This document shows positions 17,256-25,884 of a stretch of 64,000 nucleotides of DNA, piece after piece (position 1 is the first letter of the stretch; each line of letters starts with the position of its first letter). Origin of the DNA: Hydrogenophaga sp. GTDB taxonomy: Bacteria; Pseudomonadota; Gammaproteobacteria; Burkholderiales; Burkholderiaceae_C. The DNA lies in the NCBI RefSeq assembly GCF_030651625.1, contig NZ_JAUSCF010000006.1, positions 124,001-188,000 on the forward strand, given 5' to 3'. The position numbers and the translations under genes were made by a program. The notes below the pieces were generated by a model. It ran no database searches and was not told the origin of the DNA. It saw only the letters and a list, made by a program, of their open reading frames with translations.

Positions 17256-18086
17256 CTAGACCCTCCAGATGCGAGGCTGAACGGGGTTGAGCCCCCAGGC
17301 TGCCGGACGCATTGCCGCCCATGCGCGCTGGAACAAGGCCATCAGCGGCTCCACAACCGGCGCCACGGCGCGCACCGCCAGCACTTGGTCGTTGGGGCAG
17401 GTGGCGCCGGCCTGTACGTCTGTCGGGCCGTCCTGCAGAGCGCCTCGCACAACCTCCAGCAGGTGTTCGCGCCGCTCCCGGTTGAGCGCGCTGCCGGTGG
17501 CGAACCAGAAAGTGCCCAGGCAGCGCTGACCAGCCAGGCCCAGGGGCGACTGCATCAGGCGGGTGTCGGTGGCGTCGATGGTGGCCTGTTCCAGCCAGAT
17601 CCCGGGCATCTCCAGCCGTTGCCGTAACCGGCCGCTGGTGTAGGGCTGATTCGCCAGGGGCAGGCCGAGGGCGGTCACGTCCCAGCCCATCATTTCGGCG
17701 CCCTCGGCCAGCGTGGCGCTCACCGCATTGAGGGCGTCGCATCCCGGGTAGGCAATGGCCTCCAGTGGGAGCCATTCCAGCCGTGCGCCAGCGTCGAGCG
17801 TGATGGCGATTTGCTGGGTGGCGCGGGCCTCGTCGGATGCATAGAAGCGTGTGGCGCCGGGTGTGCCCAGCATGGCGTGGGCGCCGGTGCCCACATGCAG
17901 CTTCACGTCCAGCAGGTCGCCGCCCACCAGGCCGCCGGGGGGGTGCACCACCACGTTGTGGCAGATGGCATCGCCTTCCGGGTACAGGCTCTTGAGGATG
18001 CGCAGCGGGCCGTTGTGCCGGTGCTGCAGCACGGTGCGTTGTTGTTCGAGCCGGTAGTCGAGTTGGAGTTGGGCGTGCCAGGGCAT
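17256..18086 (-). CDS. ureD: Urease accessory protein UreD
   Basis: 276 residues. The NVVVHPPGGLVGGDLLDVKL segment and the later GARLEWLPLEAIAYPGC block are hallmarks of UreD/UreH, the scaffold that binds apo-urease and recruits UreF/UreG for nickel insertion. Usually it directly precedes ureA. Here it is the last gene of a long minus-strand run of heterocycle genes (40 bp after the FAD oxidase gene) and 14 kb upstream of ureA, with urt genes and the sensor kinase in between on the other strand. It may therefore be expressed with the catabolic operon as well as, or instead of, urease. Confidence 0.95.
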   Translation of the reverse strand: MPWHAQLQLDYRLEQQRTVLQHRHNGPLRILKSLYPEGDAICHNVVVHPPGGLVGGDLLDVKLHVGTGAHAMLGTPGATRFYASDEARATQQIAITLDAGARLEWLPLEAIAYPGCDALNAVSATLAEGAEMMGWDVTALGLPLANQPYTSGRLRQRLEMPGIWLEQATIDATDTRLMQSPLGLAGQRCLGTFWFATGSALNRERREHLLEVVRGALQDGPTDVQAGATCPNDQVLAVRAVAPVVEPLMALFQRAWAAMRPAAWGLNPVQPRIWRV

Positions 18087-18126
18087 GCGGGGAGTTTACG
18101 GGGCCGCCTGCGCGACCCGTGGCCGC

Positions 18127-19515
18127 TCAGGCTGGCAGGGCTTCGACAGGCAGTGGCGCGGGATTGGGCTTCATCCAGCTTCGCAGCTTGCCGGGGTTGA
18201 GCAGGCCTTGTGGGTCGAAGCGGTGCTTCATTTTCACCACGGCTGGGTCCAGGTTGTTCTGCTTGCCGTCTTCCACGATATAGACGTGCGGGTTGTTGAT
18301 TTGCACGCCCTGGTCGCGGTAAATCTGCATGATCTCGTTCAGCCGCGCCTCGGTGGTGTAGCGGATGAGCTGCAGGCCACTGCAGTTGAGTGCGCCTTCC
18401 TTGGTACGCAGGAATTCCAGGTGCATCATCACCTCGCCCGCCAGTTGGGTTTCCAGTGCACGCACCTGCGCCAGGTTGCGCGTGGGGTCAAAACCGCTCT
18501 GGATGTAGGTGAGGCTTTTGTCGACCTTCATGGCCACCAGGGTGGTGTGGTTCCACGTGTACTCGAGCAGCGTCTTGTTGCTGGCGGCCACCTCTTCAGC
18601 CGACTTGCGGTAGCTCACGTTGCCGCCGTGTTCCGCCACCATGGCGCGCATGCCGGCTTCCGAATGCGGCGCCACGATCACCAGCACGGCGTGGCAGCCT
18701 TTGGGTAAAAAATCGGCCAGCGCGGTGAAGTGGTCCGGGATGGGCGCACCCAGGAAGCAGACTTCTTTTTTCTCCAGACCGGGCGCGCTGCTGAAGCGGC
18801 TGGCGAAGTCCAGCGCAGCGTCGAACTCGGTGAAGGTGGCGATGCATTCGGACCAAGGCACGGCGGTGGTCAACGCCACCTCCAGCTCCAGCACGATGCC
18901 GTTGGTGCCGTAGGTGTGGTGGAGCAGCATGGCTTCTGCGCCGCTGAGTTCGATGATCTGCGGTTCGGGCTCCACCGTCATGGCGCGCACCGCGAGGATG
19001 TTGCCCGGCGCGGCCAGCGGGCCGTGGTTGATGGAACCGGCGCCGCCAAAGCCACCGCCGAACAGACCGCCCAGCGTGGCGCTCCGGTAGGTGGAAGGCA
19101 GCCAGCGCAGTTCCTTGCCATGTGGCCTGGCCTGCGCGTCGAATTCAGACAACCGGATGCCCGCCTGCGCACGGCCCACGCTGCCGCGCACCCAGCCAAA
19201 GGCGTTGTAGCCGCTCATGTCCAGGATCACGCCGCCCTGCAGCGGCACGCACTGGCCGTAGTTGCCGGTGCCAGTGCCGCGCACGGTGATGGGAATCGAC
19301 AGCCGTGCGCAGGTGGCCACCACCTGCCGGATCTCGTCTTCGGTGCGCGGGCGCACGGCAATGTCACCGCGCTTGCCTTGCAGCGCTTCCTTGAGCACCG
19401 GGCTGAACCAGGCAAAGTCTTGCGACAGCCGGGCCAGCCGCTGGGGTTCGGTGATCCAGTCGAGCGCAGGCAGTTCGCGGACGAGTTGCTGGACGGATTC
19501 GATGTGCTGGCTCAT
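18127..19515 (-). CDS. FAD-linked oxidase (glycolate oxidase/D-lactate dehydrogenase type)
   Basis: 462 residues. The FAD-binding PCMH fold covers about 40-215 with PITVRGTGTGNYGQCVPL and GGLFGGGFGGAGSINHGPL, the pyrophosphate-binding segments of the VAO/GlcD superfamily; the C-terminus ends in HRFDPQGLLNPGKL, also typical. It should be a soluble flavoprotein that oxidises a small organic substrate. No signal peptide. It is downstream of the ABC importer and before ureD, so its substrate is probably linked to the imported N-heterocycle or its breakdown product. The exact reaction cannot be told from sequence. Confidence 0.88.
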   Translation of the reverse strand: MSQHIESVQQLVRELPALDWITEPQRLARLSQDFAWFSPVLKEALQGKRGDIAVRPRTEDEIRQVVATCARLSIPITVRGTGTGNYGQCVPLQGGVILDMSGYNAFGWVRGSVGRAQAGIRLSEFDAQARPHGKELRWLPSTYRSATLGGLFGGGFGGAGSINHGPLAAPGNILAVRAMTVEPEPQIIELSGAEAMLLHHTYGTNGIVLELEVALTTAVPWSECIATFTEFDAALDFASRFSSAPGLEKKEVCFLGAPIPDHFTALADFLPKGCHAVLVIVAPHSEAGMRAMVAEHGGNVSYRKSAEEVAASNKTLLEYTWNHTTLVAMKVDKSLTYIQSGFDPTRNLAQVRALETQLAGEVMMHLEFLRTKEGALNCSGLQLIRYTTEARLNEIMQIYRDQGVQINNPHVYIVEDGKQNNLDPAVVKMKHRFDPQGLLNPGKLRSWMKPNPAPLPVEALPA

Positions 19516-19596
19516 GGTGCGCTCCTTGTGGCCGCAGACCCGCCCGGTGCGTTCACCGAAGGCCGGATGCGGCGGGGTTTTGAATGGATAGGGGTT

Positions 19597-20541
19597 TCAG
19601 TCGTGCGAGGTTTCGCTGGCGTGCCAGCCACCCAGGGCCTTTTTCGACAGCCAGGCCATGGCCACAAACAGCGCCACGCCAGTTAGCGAGATCAGCAGCA
19701 AGGCCGCGAACATGCGCGGGATGTTGAGCTGGAAGCCGGCCTGCAGGATCTGGTAGGCCAGGCCCGCACCGGTGCCGCCGGTGCCGGCCACGAATTCGGC
19801 CACCACCGCGCCAATCAGGGCCAGCCCGCTGGAAATGCGCAGGCCGCCAAAAAAGTAGGGCAGAGCGCTGGGAATGCGCAGGCGGATCAGCGTCTGCAGC
19901 CGCGTGGCGCGGTTGAGCTGGAAGTAGCTTTGCAAATCAGGGTCCACGCTGCGCAAGCCCAGCGTGGTGTTGCTGATGATGGGGAACAACGCCACCAGCG
20001 AAGCGCAGATCACCATCGACAGCGTGGGGTCGCGCACCCAGATGATGATCAGCGGCGCCACCGCCACGATGGGGGTGACCTGCAGCAGCACCGCGTAGGG
20101 AAACAGCGCGGTCTCGATCGCCTTGCTCTGCACGAAGAGGAAAGAAATGAGCACGCCCACCACGGTGGCGGCCACGAAGGCCAGCAGTGTGATCTTCACG
20201 GTCACGGCCAGCGAGGCGCCTAGCGAGGCCCAGTCGGTGATCAGGGTCTGCATCATCAGCAGTGGCGAGGGCACCAGGTAGGGCGGTAGCTCCATGCCGG
20301 TGACCAGGCCCTGCCACAGCACCAGGAGCACCACGCCCACCAGCACCGGGTAGGCGATACGTTGCACCCGTGGCTGGAAGAGCAGGGGCCTGGCTGCGGG
20401 CTGGGTAGTGCGTGGTTTAAGCGGTGCGTCGCGCGATGCAGCGGGTGGTGGCGGCATCAGGGAAGTGGCGGTGCCCGCATGCGTGTGGGTCGATGAGCCC
20501 GTCTTCAGGTCGGTCGGCGCGGCAGCGGTCAGGGTGTTCAT
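19597..20541 (-). CDS. ABC transporter permease (SsuC/TauC type)
   Basis: 314 residues from the ATG at 20541; the ATGA overlap with the ATPase gene fixes this start. After about 60 Pro/Ala-rich cytoplasmic residues there are six predicted helices. The EAA-type loop is seen as LRIPSALPYFFGGLRISSGLALIG. The family imports taurine, nitrate, thiamine precursors and pyrimidines. With the ATPase at 20538-21341 and the binding protein at 21427-22419 it forms a complete importer in an operon carrying ring-opening enzymes. Confidence 0.92.
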   Translation of the reverse strand: MNTLTAAAPTDLKTGSSTHTHAGTATSLMPPPPAASRDAPLKPRTTQPAARPLLFQPRVQRIAYPVLVGVVLLVLWQGLVTGMELPPYLVPSPLLMMQTLITDWASLGASLAVTVKITLLAFVAATVVGVLISFLFVQSKAIETALFPYAVLLQVTPIVAVAPLIIIWVRDPTLSMVICASLVALFPIISNTTLGLRSVDPDLQSYFQLNRATRLQTLIRLRIPSALPYFFGGLRISSGLALIGAVVAEFVAGTGGTGAGLAYQILQAGFQLNIPRMFAALLLISLTGVALFVAMAWLSKKALGGWHASETSHD

Positions 20542-21341
20542 GGCTGCACCTCTTCGGTGGACTGGCTGGCGCGCAGCAGGCTGTCCTGCAGCTGCTTGGC
20601 GTGCCGCGAAAACTGTGGCGAGACGAGGAAGTCCGGTGTGCGCGGGTAGGGCTCGTCGATGTGGAACTCTTCCACCACGCGGCCGGGGCGCGCCGCCATC
20701 ATCACCACGCGGGTAGACAGGAACACCGCCTCGTGAATGGAGTGGGTGACGAAAATGACGGTGAGTTTTTTCTTGCGCCACAGGTCCAGCAGTTCGGCGT
20801 CGAGCTTGTGGCGGGTGATCTCGTCGAGCGCGCCGAAGGGTTCGTCCATGAGCAACAGGTCGGGCTGCGTGACCAGGCCACGCGCGATCGACACGCGCAT
20901 CTGCATGCCGCCTGAGAGCGAACGGGGCAGGTCGCCCGCAAACTTTGACAAACCGACCAGCGCCAGTGCCTCTTCCACCTGGGCGGTGGCCTGCGCTTTG
21001 GGCATGCCGGCCAGGTCCAGCGGCAGGCGCACATTGGCCTGCACACTGGCCCAGGGCATGAGCGTGGGTGACTGGAACACGAAAGCCATCTTCTTTCCAC
21101 TGGCTTCCAGTTGCGCCACCGGCTTGCGCCACAGGTGCAGCCTGCCATCGGTGGGTTCCAGCAGGCCGGCCACCATCTTCAGCAAAGTGCTCTTGCCACA
21201 GCCCGACGGACCGAGCAGGGTCACAAATTCGCCTTCCTCGATGGTGAGATCCACCGGCAGCAGGGCCTGCGTGCCGTTGGGATAGGTCTTCTCGACGGAT
21301 AGCACTTCCACGGCGGGGGCGGAGGCGTGAGGTGGGCTCAT
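20538..21341 (-). CDS. ABC transporter ATPase (SsuB/TauB type)
   Basis: 267 residues from the ATG at 21341. Walker A GPSGCGKST, Q-loop FVFQSPTLMPW, signature LSGGMQMRVSIARGL, Walker B LLLMDEPFGALDE and the switch His in VTHSIHEA are all intact. It energises the permease encoded next by ATGA overlap. The longer open frame upstream starts inside the hairpin region and is not needed. Confidence 0.94.
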   Translation of the reverse strand: MSPPHASAPAVEVLSVEKTYPNGTQALLPVDLTIEEGEFVTLLGPSGCGKSTLLKMVAGLLEPTDGRLHLWRKPVAQLEASGKKMAFVFQSPTLMPWASVQANVRLPLDLAGMPKAQATAQVEEALALVGLSKFAGDLPRSLSGGMQMRVSIARGLVTQPDLLLMDEPFGALDEITRHKLDAELLDLWRKKKLTVIFVTHSIHEAVFLSTRVVMMAARPGRVVEEFHIDEPYPRTPDFLVSPQFSRHAKQLQDSLLRASQSTEEVQP

Positions 21342-21360
21342 GGCTGGCCTTTCGATAGAG

Positions 21361-21387
21361 GCGGCAGACCCTCGCAGGGTCTGCCGC
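21361..21387 (-). other. Strong stem-loop between binding-protein and ATPase genes
   Basis: A 12-bp perfect stem (21361-21372 with 21376-21387) closed by a CGC triloop. On the minus strand no T-run follows, so it is more likely an mRNA-stabilising or processing hairpin than a terminator. Its place just after the solute-binding protein gene matches the terminator-like hairpin in the second ABC operon at 35.5 kb, in line with higher expression of binding proteins. Confidence 0.6.
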
Positions 21388-21426
21388 TGTTTCAGGGCGG
21401 GGTGATGCTGAATCGGCTGTCGCCGC

Positions 21427-22419
21427 TCAGGGCATGACCTTCGCGTCCTTGATGAAGGCGGTGTTGTAGGCTTCATCCATCTTCACTTTGGCCGGGTCGA
21501 TCAGCTTGGTTTCCACCAGGAAGTCGTAGCTGGCCTTGGCACGCTCGGGTGTGATGATCCCGATGCCGGCCTTGCCCGCGTCGCCGCCGGTGACCATCTC
21601 AAGCTCCTTGAGCTTGCTCACGCTGTAGGCGAGTTGCTCGTCGGTCATGTTGGGGTTGTCCTTCTTGATGAGCACGTTGCCAGGGGCTGGGTCGGCCAGG
21701 TAGCTCTTCCAGCCTTCCATGGTGGCCTTGACGAAGTTGCCCACAGCGACGCTGCGGTCCTTCACCGTTTTCTCCATGCAGGAGATGGTGGTGGCGTAGG
21801 CGGGGTAACCCTGGTCACTGAACATGAGCGTGTTGGCCTTCACGCCGGCCTTGGCAATGGCGAAGGGTTCGGACGTGAGGTAGCCCTGCTGTGCCACGTT
21901 CTTGTCGGCCACGAAGGGCTGGATGTTGAAGGTGTAGGGGCGGGTCTGGGAATCGGTGAAACCGTACTTGGCCTTGAGCCAGGGCCAGTAGCCGCGCTGG
22001 GCGGAAGACGCAATCAGGATGGTCTTGCCCTTGAGGTCTTCAAACTTGGTGACGTCTTCGTGCGCGATCAGCACCTGAGGGTCTTTCTGGAACACCGCTG
22101 CCAGCGTGACGACGGGCACACCGCCTTCGCGCATCTGGATCATTTGCAGATCACTTGATCCCATCACGCATTCGGCCTGGCCGGCGGCCATCATCTGCAC
22201 GATATTGACCTGCGGGCCACCCATCTTGATGGTGACATCCAGGCCGTATTTTTTGTAGATGCCGGTGGCCACCGCTTGGTAGAAGCCGCCGTGCTCGGCC
22301 TGCGCATACCAGTTGGTCATGTAGGTGAATTTTTCCTGTGCGTGTGCGGTGCTGGCGGCACCCAGGCTCAGCAACAGGGCGGAAGCGATCGTGGTGAGAC
22401 GAGCGGTGGACTTCTTCAT
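21427..22419 (-). CDS. ABC transporter substrate-binding protein (NMT1/THI5-like)
   Basis: 330 residues with a signal peptide cleaved after AHA (about residue 27). The mature start EKFTYMTNWYAQAEHGGFYQ and VNIVQMMAAGQAECVMG are typical of the NMT1/THI5-like fold, used for pyrimidine precursors, riboflavin, sulfonates and other ring or small organic compounds. It belongs with the downstream ATPase and permease. The RutR-like regulator and box upstream make a pyrimidine-like ligand a fair guess. Confidence 0.92.
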   Translation of the reverse strand: MKKSTARLTTIASALLLSLGAASTAHAQEKFTYMTNWYAQAEHGGFYQAVATGIYKKYGLDVTIKMGGPQVNIVQMMAAGQAECVMGSSDLQMIQMREGGVPVVTLAAVFQKDPQVLIAHEDVTKFEDLKGKTILIASSAQRGYWPWLKAKYGFTDSQTRPYTFNIQPFVADKNVAQQGYLTSEPFAIAKAGVKANTLMFSDQGYPAYATTISCMEKTVKDRSVAVGNFVKATMEGWKSYLADPAPGNVLIKKDNPNMTDEQLAYSVSKLKELEMVTGGDAGKAGIGIITPERAKASYDFLVETKLIDPAKVKMDEAYNTAFIKDAKVMP

Positions 22420-22485
22420 GGCAGGCTCCGGTGGGGGTGGAAAGAAAGGAACAACGGGAAAAGGGGGAACAGAAATCGGGAGAGT

Positions 22486-23340
22486 TCAGAGCGAGGTCTG
22501 CACGTGGCCGGTGTGTTGTGCGCGGCCCCAGGTGGGTTCGGCCCGCGGCGCCCATTCCAGGGTGTGCAGCTCGGAGATGGCGGCGGCCCAGCTCTCGGCC
22601 AGGGAATCCAGAATGGCCAGGCCCTGCGCCGGCGTGGCGGGCAGCGGGTCGCCGATGATCCCGCTGGGGCCGAAGTCGCGCGCGCTCCAGGCACAGGCGG
22701 GTCGGCCGTCGGGCGAGAGCAAGGGCGAAGGGAAGGCGGGCGGGTAGTTCACCACGGCGCGGTCCATGCGAACGGTCTCGGGTGCCAGTGCCAGCATCAG
22801 CGCAGTCTCGGCATGGCCGGCGTGCATGGCCAGCTTCTTTTCCTTTTCTGACAGGTACTGCCCCGCAACGTGCGGCACGCGCCAGGTGAAGCTGGGCACC
22901 ACAATGAAATCGCCATGGCGCAGCCGCAATTCGCGCGCTGACATCTCCATCACCTGCGGCTGACCGCCGTGGCCGTTGACGATGAGCAGCTTGCGAAAAC
23001 CTGCGCGGTAGACCGACTCGCCCACTTCGTTCATGGTGGCCAGCAGGGTTTCGCCGCTGAGCGTGATGGTGCCGGGAAAGTGCAGGTGCTCTTCGGACTT
23101 GCCATAGGTGATGGGCGCCATGGCATACGCCGGCACAGAAGCCGGCAGGCGCGCCAGTGCATGGCCGATCACGCCGGCAGCGATCACCGTGTCCACCGCG
23201 CAGGGCAGGTGCGGCCCGTGCTGCTCAGTGGCGCCGGTGGGCAGCACGATCACGGTGTTGGCCTTGTCGGGCAGGTCGGCGATTTCGGTCCAGCTCAGGT
23301 AGGGCAGGAAGCGGTGGGGTGGGTTGTAGCCGTGGAGCAT
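22486..23340 (-). CDS. Creatininase family amidohydrolase
   Basis: 284 residues. The metal-binding motifs of the creatininase fold are present: ATEQHGPHLPCAVDT (Glu, His and Asp ligands), NGHGGQ and HAGHAETALML. Members open cyclic amides: creatinine, or related compounds such as in MftE and formamide-type substrates. It should be cytoplasmic. It sits between the RidA gene (37 bp) and the binding-protein gene (66 bp), so its substrate is likely the imported ring or a deaminated product. Creatinine itself is possible but not shown by sequence. Confidence 0.9.
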   Translation of the reverse strand: MLHGYNPPHRFLPYLSWTEIADLPDKANTVIVLPTGATEQHGPHLPCAVDTVIAAGVIGHALARLPASVPAYAMAPITYGKSEEHLHFPGTITLSGETLLATMNEVGESVYRAGFRKLLIVNGHGGQPQVMEMSARELRLRHGDFIVVPSFTWRVPHVAGQYLSEKEKKLAMHAGHAETALMLALAPETVRMDRAVVNYPPAFPSPLLSPDGRPACAWSARDFGPSGIIGDPLPATPAQGLAILDSLAESWAAAISELHTLEWAPRAEPTWGRAQHTGHVQTSL

Positions 23341-23377
23341 GGGGTTTCTCGGAAGGGGTGTCGCAAGAGAGTGGGGT

Positions 23378-23836
23378 TCAGCGCAGGGGCAGCCAGGCGG
23401 TGGCTTCCACTTCGATCAGGATGTCGGCGGTGGGCAGCATGGCGCTGACTTCCACCACGGTGGAGGCCGGTGGCTCGCCGGGGAAAAACAGCTTGCGCAC
23501 GCCGCTGTAGCGCGGGAAGTGGTCCAGCTGCTTGAAGTACTGCACCAGCTTGAACACGTCGCTCATCTGGCCACCGGCGGCTTCCATGGTTTGCCGGATG
23601 CTGTTGAGCACGTACCAGCTCTGCGCCAGGATGGGGCCGTCCTTGGTGTCGCTGCTGAACTCGCCGGTACGCCCGATCAGGTCGGCGGCCTCTGCCGGGA
23701 TGTCGTCAAAGCCGCGCACGATGCGTCCAGCTGATGGGTCGACCGCGATCACGCCGGACAGGAAGACGAAGTCACCCGCGCGGCGCCAGGCGGCGTAGCG
23801 GGCCAGGGGCTGGGCGATGCCGGGGGATGTGTTCAT
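23378..23836 (-). CDS. RidA/RutC family protein
   Basis: 152 residues from the ATG at 23836, which overlaps the amidohydrolase stop (ATGA). It has the YjgF/RidA fold: GDFVFLSGVIAVDP, VLNSIRQTMEAAGGQMSDV and a C-terminal VEVSAMLPTADILIEVEATA. Canonical RidA proteins have an Arg before the last strands (xxVExxAL with R105); here the region reads REALL-like but RKLFFPGEPPASTVVEVSAM lacks an obvious IARxxVxVxxLP arginine, so the chemistry may differ. RidA/RutC members hydrolyse enamines/imines or aminoacrylates, common in pyrimidine breakdown. Confidence 0.87.
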   Translation of the reverse strand: MNTSPGIAQPLARYAAWRRAGDFVFLSGVIAVDPSAGRIVRGFDDIPAEAADLIGRTGEFSSDTKDGPILAQSWYVLNSIRQTMEAAGGQMSDVFKLVQYFKQLDHFPRYSGVRKLFFPGEPPASTVVEVSAMLPTADILIEVEATAWLPLR

Positions 23837-25137
23837 GATGCCTCCTGGTTGGCGTGACCGGTCGCCCAGGTCGCAGGTACCTGGCCGCTGATGACATGGC
23901 CGCCGCGCAAGACCACGCGCGCCTGGCTGCGAGAAGGAAAACCCCAGGCGTTGGCTGCGGTGAACACCAGCAGATCGGCACTGTCGCCAGGTCGCAGTGG
24001 CAACTTCGCCGGGCCGCGCCGAAGCCAGTCGCTGCGGCACAGCGCTTCGCTCCAGCGGTCGAACGGCGCATCGAGTTGCGCCGCTGTGACGCCGCTCGCC
24101 AGCGCTTCCAGCGGGTCGAAGCTGCCCACCGGGCAGAACGGGTCCTGCACGTTGTCGCTCGCCACCAGCACCGGAATGCCGCGCTCTCGCGCTTCCTTCA
24201 CCAGGGTGATGCCGCGCTGGCGCGGTGTGCGGCCGGTGGTGGCGTCCTGCAGCAGCAGGTTGGTGATGGGCAGGGTCACCAGCGTGATGGGCGTGGCAGC
24301 CACCGCATCGAGCGTGGCCAGCGCGGTGGCTTCTTCCTGCGCGGCCAGTGCACAGGTATGTCCGCAGACCACATGACCTTCGAAGTGCATCTCATGCACG
24401 ATGTACGCTGTGGTGGCCAGACCGGCTGCGGCGGGGTTGATTTCTTCGTCCACGTGCAGGTCCACGTTCAGGCCGTGCTGCTGCGCCGCTTCGAACAGGT
24501 GGCGCAAGGCCTGCGGGTCCCAATTGGTGGAATGCACGAAGCCGCCCAGCAGCGCGCCTGGGCCGCTGCGCGCCACGGTGGCTGCCAGCGCCTGAGCGGT
24601 GGAACGGTCGGCATAGAGGTGGAGCGGGATCAGGCTCACGCGCTCCAGCGTGATGCGGCCGGACCATTCTTCCCCCAACTCGCGCAGCACCGACCAGGCC
24701 AGCGGCTGCGCGTCGGGCTCCCACCAGTCGCAGTGGGTGCGCAGATGGGTCACGCCCGCTTCATAGGCCCATTTCAGGGCACGACCGGCACGCTCGCGCA
24801 CGTCGGCTTCTGTCCAGCTTCGGCGGTCGACCATCATGGCCTCTATCGCGCCCAGCAAGCCCGGTTGCACAACGCCCATCCGGGGCAGGGTGAAGGCCTT
24901 GTCCAGGTGAGTGTGAGCGTCCACGAGGCCAGGCAGAACCAGCGCTCCGTTGAGGTCCCAGCATTCATCTGACATTTCGCCCGGCGCCTGGTGCGGCTGA
25001 ACGCTTTGCACGCGGCCATGGGCCAGGCACAGGTCGGCCAGAGCCGGTTGCGATCCGGCGCTGGGCCAGGATGGCGGCAGCAACCAACGTGGCAGGCGTG
25101 CGCGTTGCAGCAGCGTGGGGGCGTGCATCGTGGTCAT
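23833..25137 (-). CDS. Cytosine-deaminase-like amidohydrolase
   Basis: 434 residues starting MTTMHAP at 25137, overlapping the stop of the reductase gene (ATGA). The motif GLVDAHTHLDKAFT (HxH metal ligands) and the later VDLHVDEE, VVCGHT and LVASDNVQDPF blocks place it with CodA/AtzC-type deaminases of the amidohydrolase superfamily; the last contains the catalytic Asp. Known members deaminate cytosine, isoguanine, ammelide derivatives or creatinine. It shares an operon with a creatininase-fold enzyme, so deamination followed by ring opening is plausible. Cytoplasmic, metal-dependent; substrate unknown. Confidence 0.9.
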   Translation of the reverse strand: MTTMHAPTLLQRARLPRWLLPPSWPSAGSQPALADLCLAHGRVQSVQPHQAPGEMSDECWDLNGALVLPGLVDAHTHLDKAFTLPRMGVVQPGLLGAIEAMMVDRRSWTEADVRERAGRALKWAYEAGVTHLRTHCDWWEPDAQPLAWSVLRELGEEWSGRITLERVSLIPLHLYADRSTAQALAATVARSGPGALLGGFVHSTNWDPQALRHLFEAAQQHGLNVDLHVDEEINPAAAGLATTAYIVHEMHFEGHVVCGHTCALAAQEEATALATLDAVAATPITLVTLPITNLLLQDATTGRTPRQRGITLVKEARERGIPVLVASDNVQDPFCPVGSFDPLEALASGVTAAQLDAPFDRWSEALCRSDWLRRGPAKLPLRPGDSADLLVFTAANAWGFPSRSQARVVLRGGHVISGQVPATWATGHANQEAS

Positions 25138-25721
25138 GCGAAGCGTGCCATGGCTCGACCGACTCTGTGGCGGAACGCGTCCAGCCCGGGCGTGGTGGCC
25201 ACGTTCATGTGGTAGTAGGCGTGGTAGTCCACACGCGCCCGCCCACCGGTGAGCAGGCGCATGTAGCGCGTGACCGACTTGCGCGGCGGGTCGCCCATGA
25301 GCAGGGCGGTCCAGCGCGGGCGGCCATAGGTCACCACTGCCGAGATGCGCCTGATGTGGGTGAGCGAGGGTTTGACGTGGTTCGTATCGCTGATGTCGAA
25401 AGCCACGCCGGGCATCAGCACACGGTCGAAGAAGCCCTTGAGCATGGCCGGCATGCCGAAGCACCAGGTAGGGAAGCAGAACACCACCGCTTCGGCCCAC
25501 AGCAGTCGATCCACATAGCCCTGCACCGGTTCGCGGTTGCTGGGCACCTCGTGATAGCCCAGGCGTTCCTCGCGCGAGAGCACGGGGTTGAAGCCTTCGG
25601 CATACAGATCGCAGTCGTCCACTTCATGGCCCGCGCTGCGCAGCCCGGCCAGCACCTCGGTGTGCAGGGCGGCGTTGTAGCTGGTTTCCACCGGGTGGCA
25701 ATAGATGACGAGTACGCGCAT
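25134..25721 (-). CDS. NAD(P)H oxidoreductase, flavodoxin-fold (NQO/MdaB type)
   Basis: 195 residues from the ATG at 25721. The start MRVLVIYCHPVETSYN and the central FPTWCFGMPAMLKGFFDRV are typical of NAD(P)H-quinone reductases and FMN-dependent flavodoxin-like reductases. It is the first gene of the operon that starts at the RutR-type box. It may supply reduced flavin or reduce a pathway intermediate. No flavin monooxygenase like RutA was found in the window. Confidence 0.9.
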   Translation of the reverse strand: MRVLVIYCHPVETSYNAALHTEVLAGLRSAGHEVDDCDLYAEGFNPVLSREERLGYHEVPSNREPVQGYVDRLLWAEAVVFCFPTWCFGMPAMLKGFFDRVLMPGVAFDISDTNHVKPSLTHIRRISAVVTYGRPRWTALLMGDPPRKSVTRYMRLLTGGRARVDYHAYYHMNVATTPGLDAFRHRVGRAMARFA

Positions 25722-25741
25722 GGCAGGGGGTTGGGAAATGT

Positions 25742-25757
25742 TTGAACGATTGGTCAA
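25742..25757 (-). promoter_or_regulatory. RutR-type operator
   Basis: TTGAACGATTGGTCAA matches the known RutR box TTGACCAnnTGGTCAA at 12 of 14 defined positions and lies in a longer inverted repeat GTTTGA-N8-TCAAAC (25740-25759). It is 20 bases upstream of the reductase ATG and overlaps the start point predicted from the sigma-54 element at 25763-25778. The gene for a RutR-like repressor ends at 25885, immediately upstream, so autologous pairing is likely. Confidence 0.65.
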
Positions 25758-25762
25758 ACTTT

Positions 25763-25778
25763 CGCAAGTGCCGTGCCA
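25763..25778 (-). promoter_or_regulatory. Sigma-54 type promoter of the RutR-box operon
   Basis: Minus-strand TGGCACGGCACTTGCG matches TGGCACG-N4-TTGCW except the last base, with correct GG-N10-GC spacing. The start point would be near 25751, inside the RutR-type box. TGGTGC-type half-sites at 25859-25864 and 25891-25896, the first forming an inverted pair with GCACC at 25841, may be NtrC-like enhancer sites. Confidence 0.65.
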
Positions 25779-25884
25779 ACCCGCTGAGAGGGTCACAAAG
25801 GCGTTTCAGGGGCTTCGGCGCCTCGCAGACGCGCGCAGATGCACCGCGCACGGGCCGATGGTGCGCAGGGAAAGAGTGGGTGCG

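Noticed and set aside
22486..23340. Naming the creatininase-fold gene as creatinine amidohydrolase and the operon as a creatinine pathway
   Set aside because: The fold is broad, creatinase and sarcosine oxidase genes are missing, and the RutR-type control points to a pyrimidine-like effector.
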